Source: Pseudomonadota bacterium (lineage in GTDB: Bacteria; Pseudomonadota; Gammaproteobacteria; Halothiobacillales; Halothiobacillaceae). Taken from it: DNA of 9,815 nt. The stretch is taken from assembly GCA_021795795.1 (NCBI GenBank), contig JAJYPA010000286.1:1-9815 (forward strand). Reading direction: 5' to 3'. The stretch's first letter is position 1; every line of letters starts with the position of its first letter. Both the position numbers and the translations under genes were made by a program. Shown here one piece after another: positions 1-5,703 of the stretch. The notes below the pieces were generated by a model. That model worked only from the letters and a program-made list of their open reading frames with translations. It had not been told where the DNA came from and did not search any database.

Positions 1-167
1 TTGGTCAGCAAGACCAGCTTGCCGTCGAAGCGCTCGGCCCAGGTGATGGCCTCTTCATCGAGGTGGTAGCTGAAGCGGTCGGCCTGGTAGTCGGCCTGCA
101 CGAAGCGCGTCAGCTCGGCCTCGGCGATGGCGCGCGCAAAGCGGCTGTAGGCGCCGCGATCGCTGAA
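1..167 (-). pseudogene. IS1634-family transposase, internal fragment
   Basis: Read on the minus strand, the frame is open from 167 to the left edge and gives SDRGAYSRFARAIAEAELTR, then a stretch ending in ERFDGKLVLLT. The SDRGAY and DGKLxLLT blocks are ones I associate with the middle of IS1634-type DDE transposases. The transposase C-terminal half would lie left of the window. Its N-terminal half is missing: a stop (TAG, complement of 168-170) closes the frame, and the exporter remnant on the other strand begins at about the same point. No terminal inverted repeat is visible at the join, so this is not a clean insertion but a junction between two broken genes. The family assignment rests on recalled motif resemblance only. 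Confidence 0.6.
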
Positions 168-831
168 CTACGCCGGGCCGCTGCCGGAACCCTCGCTCCA
201 GGTGCGCAACCTGGGCTTCCGCTATGCCGAGGGCGAGCGCTGGGTGATCCGGCATCTGGATCTGGACATTGCGGCGGGCGAATCCGTGGCCATTGCCGGC
301 CCCTCGGGCCTGGGCAAGACCACACTGGCCAAGCTGCTGCTGGGCCTGCTGGAACAACAAGAGGGTCAAATACTAATCGGCGGAATTCCGCTGAGGCGGC
401 TGGGCAAGCGGACCTACCGCGAGCTGCTGGGTGCGGTGCTGCAGGACGACACGCTGTTCGCCGGCTCCATCGCCGACAACATCAGCTTCTTCGACCCGGA
501 AGCCACGCCCGTGCGCATCGAGGCGGCGGCGCGGCTGGCGCAGATCCATGCCGACATCGTGGACATGCCGATGGGCTACCACAGTCTGGTCGGCGACATG
601 GGCTCGAGCCTGTCCGGCGGCCAGCGCCAGCGCGTCCTCTTGGCGCGGGCGCTGTACAAGCGCCCCAAGATCCTGCTGCTGGACGAGGCCACCAGCCACC
701 TCGACCTCGCCACCGAGCGCGCGGTGAACGCCGCCATCCAGCGCCTGCAGATCACCCGCATCGTGCTGGCGCACCGGCCCGAGACCCTGGCCAGCGCGCA
801 GCGAATCATCGACCTATCGAAGCTCAGGGAA

Positions 832-854
832 CCCGCAGGCCCGACGCCTGCGGG
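832..854. repeat. Perfect 9-bp inverted repeat inside the exporter tail
   Basis: CCCGCAGGC (832-840) and GCCTGCGGG (846-854) are perfect complements around the loop CCGAC. It lies within the coding sequence, about 50 bp before the cargo start. The second copy of the tail (3422-3444) has lost the pairing through several substitutions, so the structure is specific to copy 1. It could form an mRNA hairpin, or simply reflect local GC-rich sequence. Confidence 0.6.
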
Positions 855-866
855 ACAACGTCCACC

Positions 867-889
867 GCCGTGCGGCCCTGACGCACGGC
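867..889 (+). promoter_or_regulatory. Conserved hairpin just before the cargo RBS (copy 1)
   Basis: GCCGTGCG (867-874) pairs perfectly with CGCACGGC (882-889) around a 7-nt loop. The stem ends 6 nt before the AGGAG ribosome-binding site. The whole element is unchanged at 3457-3479, inside a 43-nt identical tract, although the coding sequence just upstream has diverged strongly. There is no T-run after it, so it is not an intrinsic terminator. A role in RNA folding around the cargo start, or as a recombination landmark, is inference. Confidence 0.6.
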
Positions 890-895
890 TCAATG

Positions 896-900
896 AGGAG
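896..900 (+). promoter_or_regulatory. Ribosome-binding site of cargo 1
   Basis: AGGAG stands 7 nt before ATG 908. An in-frame ATG at 893 overlaps this site and would have no ribosome-binding site of its own, so it decides for 908, which also gives a canonical MREL leader. Confidence 0.8.
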
Positions 901-907
901 AAGAGTG

Positions 908-1498
908 ATGCGTGAATTGACTGTTGAAGAAATTCGCTCTTGTGTAGTTGCCGGCGGTATCGTTACGAGCGGCCACATCACGGGCGGAGGTGGAGCGGTT
1001 GTCACCGCTTGGACGCAGTCTAGCGGCAGCCCAACAGTCCCAGGCGATTTTAGCGGGGCTGGCGGTGGCGGTACCGGAGCGAAATCGCCGCTGCTGCATT
1101 CTCCGACAGATGGCGGCGGTACCGGTGGCAAATTGCTACTGCCGCCGGAATCGAAATGGTCTTCAAAAAGAAATAATCCAGGCGATTTAAAATGGCTTCC
1201 GTGGGAGGCTAAATTCGGAGGTCAACCCACTCAAGGAAGCAGCTTCACTACATTCGCGACCGAGCAAGATGGAATCAACGCACTTCAGGCATTGCTCTCT
1301 AGCTATGGAAGCTTGACCATTGATGGAATGATTAGCGCATATGCTCCACCACAAAGCAATCCTACCGCAGCTTATCAGTCCGATGTAACGTCGTGGACAG
1401 GTCTTTCTGGCTCCACTGTTATTTCATCGTTGGACGCTGAGCAGATGGATGCGTTGGTATACGCAATGGCTCGGCAAGAAAGTGTCACCACGTTTTGA
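908..1498 (+). CDS. Double-glycine-leader secreted effector with a phage P5-like peptidoglycan-lytic domain
   Basis: The 196-residue product begins MRELTVEEIRSCVVAGG, a typical leader cut after Gly-Gly (16-17) by the peptidase domain of an ABC exporter. Residues 18-80 are a Gly/Ser-rich linker with two 16-residue repeats starting at GGGTG. Residues 85-192 look folded: KRNNPGDLKW, then FTTFATEQDGINALQALL, SAYAPPQSNPTAAY and a terminal YAMARQES. This order (NNPGN-like start, F..F.s...G..AL, yaPp..N.t..Y, final A...E) is what I recognise from phage 'structural protein P5'-type lysozyme-like domains. Hence the likely role is cleavage of peptidoglycan in target bacteria. The start overlaps the exporter stop (ATGCGTGA), implying translational coupling. 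GC content is visibly lower than in the exporter part. The leader is near certain, the enzymatic domain likely but unverified; the adjacent lipoprotein is the candidate immunity protein. Confidence 0.75.
   Translation: MRELTVEEIRSCVVAGGIVTSGHITGGGGAVVTAWTQSSGSPTVPGDFSGAGGGGTGAKSPLLHSPTDGGGTGGKLLLPPESKWSSKRNNPGDLKWLPWEAKFGGQPTQGSSFTTFATEQDGINALQALLSSYGSLTIDGMISAYAPPQSNPTAAYQSDVTSWTGLSGSTVISSLDAEQMDALVYAMARQESVTTF
1067..1162 (+). repeat. Two 48-bp imperfect repeats coding for the Gly-rich linker
   Basis: GGCGGTACCGG occurs at 1067-1077 and again at 1115-1125, a period of 48 bp or 16 codons. The encoded units are GGGTGAKSPLLHSPTD and GGGTGGKLLLPPES. They form the spacer between the leader and the lytic domain; only the first third of each unit is strongly conserved. 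Confidence 0.55.
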
Positions 1499-1524
1499 TT
1501 TTCAGTCAATAGGCGATCGGCTAG

Positions 1525-1555
1525 TGGAGTGGAGCCAATCGTTGCCTTCACTCCA
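1525..1555 (+). other. Hairpin after the cargo 1 gene
   Basis: TGGAGTGGAG (1525-1534) can pair with CTTCACTCCA (1546-1555), ten pairs including one G-U, around an 11-nt loop, 26 nt after the cargo stop. A competing fold uses CGATCGGCT (1514-1522) with AGCCAATCG (1533-1541), one mismatch. No T-run follows, so it may be a weak or factor-dependent terminator, or a processing or stability element between cargo and lipoprotein gene. The rest of 1499-1654 shows nothing recognisable. Confidence 0.4.
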
Positions 1556-1654
1556 TATCAATCGGGCACGGCGTAGGTGCGGCAAGTGATGTTCTGTCAA
1601 CAAAGCATCTGATTAGTATGTTCGATTTCAACAATTGGCACAGGAGACAGGACG

Positions 1655-2113
1655 ATGGCGTTCGGAAGATTCACAGCTCTATTGGGTTTTGTGCTTGCTG
1701 GAATGAGTGGTCTTGCCGCATGCCAAACTCCCATAAAATACAATACATCGATTACGCTATGCGGTACGCTTGGCAAAGGCTCGTATTGGTCTGATTATGG
1801 GCATGAGCATGCTCACTGGTCGAGTTATTTCAAGATGCACATTAATAATCCGATCGACATAGAACCAGACATGAAACACGGGATTATATTTGCGCCGAAA
1901 TTGTATGATGTCACGGTAGTGGTAGTGGGGACCCAAGCGCGCGGTATAGGCGATCAAATCAATGCCGATTACATGAAGGGTGTGAAGGATGTCTGTCTTA
2001 GTGGTTATCTCATCCCTATACTTGCCGGAAGATGGACTCAATACGTTTTAGAGAAAGTTGCCTTGCATGTTCATCAAGTTTATACTGCGCCATCCAAAGC
2101 GCACTCCGGTTAG
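1655..2113 (+). CDS. Small outer-membrane lipoprotein, candidate immunity protein for cargo 1
   Basis: I do not recognise the family. The 152-residue product starts with a lipoprotein signal: Arg5, a hydrophobic stretch (8-20) and the lipobox LAAC with Cys23 as the lipidated residue. Gln follows the Cys; absence of Asp at +2 favours sorting to the outer membrane, facing the periplasm. The mature part is about 130 residues with several Tyr/His/Trp, a His-rich patch (HEHAHW) and two further Cys, in ITLCGT and KDVCLSG, which could form a disulfide. AGGAG at 1642-1646, 8 nt before ATG, supports the start. It directly follows a predicted cell-wall-degrading effector and would sit in the compartment where that enzyme acts, which is how self-protection lipoproteins are commonly placed. 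Immunity is inferred from position alone. Confidence 0.7.
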   Translation: MAFGRFTALLGFVLAGMSGLAACQTPIKYNTSITLCGTLGKGSYWSDYGHEHAHWSSYFKMHINNPIDIEPDMKHGIIFAPKLYDVTVVVVGTQARGIGDQINADYMKGVKDVCLSGYLIPILAGRWTQYVLEKVALHVHQVYTAPSKAHSG

Positions 2114-2163
2114 TCAATGCGATTACGATCATTTTGTACATAAACGCACCAAGGTCGCGCGCC

Positions 2164-2931
2164 ATGCACTTTTCGGTCGATAGTTACACACGGAAGTTTG
2201 ATTTTCCTTTGCGAGTCAATGCGCGATATATGATTGCGACGATCCCGCGGACCGGCTCGACCTATCTGTGTCACCGCCTGTGGCGGACCGGGTGCCTGGG
2301 GGCGCCGCTCGAATATCTGAACCCGGCGTTTTACGAGCGCATCATGCAAGCCAACGAGCTTGCCGAGCTTGAGGTCTACTGGCAGCAGATCCAAGCCCGT
2401 CGTACCTCGCTGAATGGCGTGTTCGGCTGGAAGATGTTCACGCCCAGTTACGTGCGCATCGCCGAGCAGGTACCGGCACTGCTGCCGCGGATCGCACCGG
2501 ATCACGTGATCTACCTGACGCGCCGGGACAAGATCGAGCAGGCCGTGTCCTATGCGATGGCGATCGACAGCGGTGCATGGTTCAGCGGCGCGGAGCGTAC
2601 CGCGCAGCCGACGTATTCACGCGAGGCGGTGGAGCGTGCCCTGCGCATGATCGAGCAACAGGAACAGTCCTGGCAGCGCATTTTCGAGCGCACCGCGTGC
2701 AGCTACTTGCCGATGTACTACGAGGATGTCATTGCCGACTGGCAAGGGGCGGTAAGGTCGATCGCGGATTTCTGCGGCGTGCCGCTGGGCGCAGAGCTGG
2801 ATGTATTGCCTCACGTGCCGCTGCCCGACAAGCAGGGCGATCGGGCCAATCACGAATGGGCCGAGAGGTACCGGCGTTGCGCGGAAGAAACGGGAGCGAG
2901 AAGAGCGGAAGCTGCGGAGACGCCGGGGTGA
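2164..2931 (+). CDS. Stf0-type sulfotransferase
   Basis: The 255-residue product has the features of Stf0/NodH-like sulfotransferases, which move a sulfuryl group from PAPS to a carbohydrate or lipid acceptor. Residues 24-37, IATIPRTGSTYLCH, form the 5'-phosphosulfate loop. GAPLEYLNP (46-54) and GWKMF (88-92) are family blocks, and LTRRDKIEQAVSYAMA (118-133) supplies the Arg and Ser that bind the 3'-phosphate. Tail residues PDKQGDRANHEWAERYRR are also typical. I chose ATG 2164: the frame opens earlier, with an ATG at 2032 inside the lipoprotein gene, but the first 44 residues that would add look like antisense of no family. No strong RBS is visible. Its GC content is higher than that of its left neighbours. 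The acceptor is unknown; with LPS genes 5 kb away, a surface glycan or the secreted cargo are both conceivable. Confidence 0.85.
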   Translation: MHFSVDSYTRKFDFPLRVNARYMIATIPRTGSTYLCHRLWRTGCLGAPLEYLNPAFYERIMQANELAELEVYWQQIQARRTSLNGVFGWKMFTPSYVRIAEQVPALLPRIAPDHVIYLTRRDKIEQAVSYAMAIDSGAWFSGAERTAQPTYSREAVERALRMIEQQEQSWQRIFERTACSYLPMYYEDVIADWQGAVRSIADFCGVPLGAELDVLPHVPLPDKQGDRANHEWAERYRRCAEETGARRAEAAETPG

Positions 2932-3456
2932 TCGCATGAACGGGAAGCCGACCCGCATACCCCGCCATTCGGGCCGTCGACACGGACGGACGGCTGGGCG
3001 CGCCAGCCACGCGATACTGGGCGCGGTGCTGCAGGACGACACCCTGTTCGCGGGCTCCATCGCCGACAACATCAGTTTCTTCGATCCGGAGGCGACGCCG
3101 CTGCGCATCGAGGCGGCGGCGCGGCTGGCGCAGATCCATGCCGACATCGTGGACATGCCGATGGGCTACCACAGTCTGGTCGGCGACATGGGCTCGAGCC
3201 TGTCCGGCGGCCAGCGCCAGCGCGTCCTCTTGGCGCGGGCGCTGTACAAGCGCCCCAAGATTCTGCTGCTGGACGAGGCCACCAGCCACCTCGACCTCGC
3301 CACCGAGCGCGCGGTGAACGCCGCCCTCCAGCGCCTGCAGATCACCCGAATCGTGCTCGCGCACCGGCCCGAAACCCTCGCCAGCGCGCAGCGGGTGATC
3401 GACCTTTCAGCCCTCAGGGAACCTGCAAACCAACCGTCTGCGGGACAACATCCACC

Positions 3457-3479
3457 GCCGTGCGGCCCTGACGCACGGC
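3457..3479 (+). promoter_or_regulatory. Conserved hairpin just before the cargo RBS (copy 2)
   Basis: Same 8-bp stem (GCCGTGCG with CGCACGGC) and 7-nt loop as at 867-889, unchanged in every base and at the same distance from the RBS and cargo start. Confidence 0.6.
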
Positions 3480-3485
3480 TCAATG

Positions 3486-3490
3486 AGGAG
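3486..3490 (+). promoter_or_regulatory. Ribosome-binding site of cargo 2
   Basis: AGGAG 7 nt before ATG 3498. As in copy 1, it overlaps the region of the upstream in-frame ATG (3483) and so favours 3498 as the true start. Confidence 0.8.
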
Positions 3491-3497
3491 AAGTGTG

Positions 3498-3947
3498 ATG
3501 CGTGAACTCAGCAAAAATCAAACTGCATCGATTAGCGGAGGCGTGCCGCAAAGCAATACACCGGCGCCTCCGGTTAACGGCCCTACGTTGGTAACAGCGC
3601 CGAACTTGACCGGGAGTCCCGTTACGCTCTTGAATAACTCGGATTATGGCTTAACTGGACAGATTGTAAAAGGAAAGCCAACTTTTACAATCACGGACCA
3701 CCATACTGGGCTGCATGACACATTTAGCATTAATCGGACAGGAGCGTCAGATACATTTGGGGGCACGTGGGGCAATTTAGGTTGGGGAGTTACGCTAACT
3801 GGTAACGGACAATTCAGTATTGACATCAAATATTCCTTTAATGACACCTACTCGCCGAGTAATGCGATAAATCAAATTAACGGGAGTTACGGCTATAGTG
3901 GCGGATACAGTGGTTCCACAAAAACAGAATATTCGCATTATGCTTAA
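3498..3947 (+). CDS. Double-glycine-leader secreted protein of unknown type (cargo 2)
   Basis: The 149-residue product starts MRELSKNQTASISGG, a leader with Gly-Gly at 14-15, predicted to be cut by an exporter peptidase to release a 134-residue mature protein. The mature part opens with a Pro/Ala/Asn-rich spacer (16-45). It continues with a polar, Gly/Ser/Thr/Asn-rich region of alternating hydrophobic residues, such as PTFTITDHHTGLHDTFSINR and GVTLTGNGQFSIDIKYSF, which suggests beta strands. The end is Tyr/Gly/Ser-rich (SYGYSGGYSGS). It has no Cys. I recognise no family and assign no activity. It shares only the RBS, the overlap with the exporter remnant and the first three codons with cargo 1 at the DNA level. 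It could be an antibacterial effector, a bacteriocin or a secreted structural protein. Confidence 0.7.
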   Translation: MRELSKNQTASISGGVPQSNTPAPPVNGPTLVTAPNLTGSPVTLLNNSDYGLTGQIVKGKPTFTITDHHTGLHDTFSINRTGASDTFGGTWGNLGWGVTLTGNGQFSIDIKYSFNDTYSPSNAINQINGSYGYSGGYSGSTKTEYSHYA

Positions 3948-3965
3948 ACAACGCTGAAAGGGAAA

Positions 3966-3995
3966 GCAGCAGGTGGTTTCCAAACCACCTGCTGC
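3966..3995. terminator. Perfect 14-bp inverted repeat after cargo 2
   Basis: GCAGCAGGTGGTTT (3966-3979) and AAACCACCTGCTGC (3982-3995) are perfect complements separated by CC; a real RNA loop would open one or two central pairs. It starts 18 nt after the cargo stop. The plus-strand 3' flank is AAAATCC, with no T-run, whereas the minus-strand side reads TTTCCC. It may therefore act as a partial terminator or 3'-end stabiliser for the cargo transcript rather than a full terminator. Confidence 0.55.
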
Positions 3996-4087
3996 AAAAT
4001 CCAACCACATGCGCTGCCTCTGTGGATTACATCCGGCGCGATCGTGAGCACAACAATGTGCATCACTCAAGAAGGCGATTATTTTCC

Positions 4088-5452
4088 ATGAAATTCAAAC
4101 GCATCATATTGATATCACTGGGTACACTAGTCCTAGGCTGCGCAAATGCAGCTACGCACGGTAAGGTGCCTGCGGGGAGCCACGCGGGGGACATTATTGC
4201 ATATCGTTCAAGCATGGGCATAACGGGAAAAATTGAATCGGCACGGCTAAGGGAACTTACAAAATTCCCAACTGATGCGTACGCACGTTTTGGGATGCTT
4301 TTGATCAATGGGAAATTCAAACGCCTAGAGGATGCAACTACTCTTCAATGCTTAGATAATTCTAAAATCAAAACTGAAGACTTGTCTTTATATTTGATGT
4401 GCTTGGAAATGAAAGCATCTGCCGAACTCACCACAGATAACTTTCCCCGACTGGCCTCATCCATTTTACAAATGAACGGAGTTGTCACGCAGGTGAATAT
4501 CGCATACCATTATGGTGCAGCGGGAACTTATGAAACAAGTTGGATTTCAAACCCGGGGGCAATAAAAGAGTCGCCTTCCCCGACATTTTTGAATAGCCAT
4601 AAATTTGGAATCGTACCACTCAATGCTAAATGTCAGCAACAAGATCATAACTATTATAGTGTAGTCGCAAAGGTAAATGGGATTCGTACCTGCTTCACAC
4701 TCGATACAGGTTCCAATATTTCAACGCTCGGCTATATGACTGCTCGCAGATTGCATATTAGGCCCACGAATACAAAGTTCAACGGTATTACTCAATCTAC
4801 GGTAAAATTAGCGCTTGTGAAAAGGCTAACATTGGCTCATTACACGGCCAGAAACTTCTATTTCGGAGTTTTCCCGAAACAGCTTGCTGGCAATAATAAT
4901 AATCTACTTGGAATGAACTTTCTTGTTCATTTGCGGTCGGTTCTTCTAACTCATGGTGATATTTACATCAACGGCAACAAACCTCAGGGTTGCGTACCCG
5001 TTTTTTTGCGCTTCGCCTACACTGGCCGATTTCTTGGGCCAGCGATCATCTTCAAGGCGCGGATCAATGGCCATGCGGCCAGATTATTGTTCGATTCCGG
5101 TCTAAGCAATAACATGGTTGTATTTTCGCCGGATAAATTTGATTTACGCCTTCATCCAACAACTCAAACATTAGTAGGCCAGACTAATGACACGAGAGAA
5201 GCCGTGCGAGGGTATTCGGTGATCAAACTGGACTTCGACAAGGGACCACAAATTTTTCTCCCCGCTCTCATTACGTCTAATTCTGCTTTTGGTGAAGATC
5301 CTGGCATTGATATCAATGGAGCATTCAGTTTAGAGACCGGGACTCTCATTGGCATGAAAGTTTTTTTGGATTTCAATAGCGGGTTTGCCTGTATTATAAA
5401 TCCATCGAATCCGCGATCAAATCCGGCCGCTAGAGTAATTCTTCGTCATTAA
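4088..5452 (+). CDS. Exported two-lobed retropepsin-like aspartic protease
   Basis: The 454-residue product has two pepsin/retropepsin-like motifs: CFTLDTGSNIST (DTG at 206-208) and ARLLFDSGLSNN (DSG at 336-338). The first is followed by NNLLGMNFL (271-279) and the second by IDINGAFSL (408-415), the positions where aspartyl proteases have their hydrophobic-Gly block. Two such lobes in one chain could form a complete active site. The start ATG 4088 gives a good signal: MKFKR, then a hydrophobic core. The signal ends either in a lipobox-like LVLGC (Cys18) or in ANA before Ala22, so it is a lipoprotein or a soluble periplasmic protein. An earlier GTG at 4022 would bury the signal. The first 170 residues resemble nothing I know. 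The gene is AT-rich and follows cargo 2 where cargo 1 has its lipoprotein. It may process, activate or neutralise the cargo; which is open. Confidence 0.8.
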   Translation: MKFKRIILISLGTLVLGCANAATHGKVPAGSHAGDIIAYRSSMGITGKIESARLRELTKFPTDAYARFGMLLINGKFKRLEDATTLQCLDNSKIKTEDLSLYLMCLEMKASAELTTDNFPRLASSILQMNGVVTQVNIAYHYGAAGTYETSWISNPGAIKESPSPTFLNSHKFGIVPLNAKCQQQDHNYYSVVAKVNGIRTCFTLDTGSNISTLGYMTARRLHIRPTNTKFNGITQSTVKLALVKRLTLAHYTARNFYFGVFPKQLAGNNNNLLGMNFLVHLRSVLLTHGDIYINGNKPQGCVPVFLRFAYTGRFLGPAIIFKARINGHAARLLFDSGLSNNMVVFSPDKFDLRLHPTTQTLVGQTNDTREAVRGYSVIKLDFDKGPQIFLPALITSNSAFGEDPGIDINGAFSLETGTLIGMKVFLDFNSGFACIINPSNPRSNPAARVILRH

Positions 5453-5703
5453 AATTGACTTTTGATACGGTTTGCGCGGTGTTATAAAAAAATATTGCCA
5501 CCATAACATTCTAACATTTTCCTGAGAGCCTCGAACCTCAGCCACTAGCGGCAGGAAGCCGCGCCAGTACGCTCCCTGAAGGACATGCAGTCTTCGTGGC
5601 TGTATGAGGCGCGTTGTAGACGACGAATACCTTGCTGGGCAACAGTTTTCAGGCATACGCGGTTGAGGTTTTAGACTAAATCTTGTAAAGGGGAAAACAT
5701 GCG

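Larger units (their letters stand above)
163..915 (+). pseudogene. Peptidase-type ABC exporter, 3' remnant holding the ATPase domain (copy 1)
   Basis: This is the C-terminal ATPase part of a bacteriocin-type exporter (CvaB/LagD-like). The frame is open from 151, just after a stop at 148-150, and recognisable sequence starts near LNYAGPLPEP at about 163. The first usable start is GTG 202, giving a 237-residue product. Counted from it, the motifs are Walker A (GPSGLGKTT), Q-loop (VLQDD), signature LSGGQRQR, Walker B (ILLLDEATSHLD) and H-loop (LAHRPE). Full exporters of this class are about 700 residues, with an N-terminal C39 peptidase and six membrane helices; both are absent, so this cannot export on its own. 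The tail after DLSKL is a Pro/Gly-rich extension ending LNEEKSDA, whose last codons overlap the next gene. It may persist because translation through it feeds the cargo gene by coupling. Its last ~490 bp recur at 3017-3506. Confidence 0.85.
427..916 (+). repeat. Long direct repeat, copy 1 (exporter 3' end through cargo start)
   Basis: This segment matches 3017-3506 at a constant offset of 2590 with no insertion or deletion. By hand I count 32 mismatches in 490 positions, about 93% identity. Divergence is patchy: 512-671 is identical, 804-860 holds 16 mismatches, and 861-903 is identical again. Similarity stops abruptly on the left inside the ATPase coding sequence and on the right after ATGCGTGAA, the first three codons of the cargo genes. 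It is therefore a cassette boundary shared by two different cargo genes. Confidence 0.95.
3017..3505 (+). pseudogene. Peptidase-type ABC exporter, shorter 3' remnant (copy 2)
   Basis: Only the second part of the ATPase domain remains: Q-loop (VLQDDTLF), signature LSGGQRQR, Walker B ILLLDEATSHLD and H-loop LAHRPE. Walker A is gone, so it cannot bind ATP normally. An in-frame ATG at 2936, 4 nt after the Stf0 stop, would give a 189-residue product with about 28 N-terminal residues of unrelated basic sequence (MNGKPTRIPRHSGRR...). This is most likely a chance opening across the junction. The reading frame has nevertheless stayed intact to the stop that overlaps cargo 2, with mostly synonymous differences from copy 1 before the variable tail. 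That suggests either recent duplication or continued use as a translated leader for the cargo gene. Confidence 0.85.
3017..3506 (+). repeat. Long direct repeat, copy 2 (exporter 3' end through cargo start)
   Basis: This is the partner of 427-916, offset 2590, no indels. On its left it abuts unrelated sequence (2932-3016) right behind the Stf0 gene; on its right it ends after the third codon of cargo 2. Confidence 0.95.

Noticed and set aside
2032..2163. N-terminal extension of the Stf0 sulfotransferase
   Set aside because: It overlaps the lipoprotein gene in another frame, and the family homology begins after Met at 2164.
2729..3364. Long minus-strand frames opposite both exporter copies (also 373-774), similar to each other
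   Set aside because: They mirror the GC-rich coding frame of the ATPase domain; their similarity only reflects the direct repeat.
4022..4087. N-terminal extension of the aspartic protease
   Set aside because: It would place 22 charged residues in front of a normal signal sequence; ATG 4088 fits an exported protein.
5417..5656. Minus-strand ORF of 79 codons in the gap before the second sulfotransferase
   Set aside because: It overlaps the protease end, has no RBS that I can see and no family resemblance; another minus-strand frame there is equally open, so it may be chance or an old remnant.
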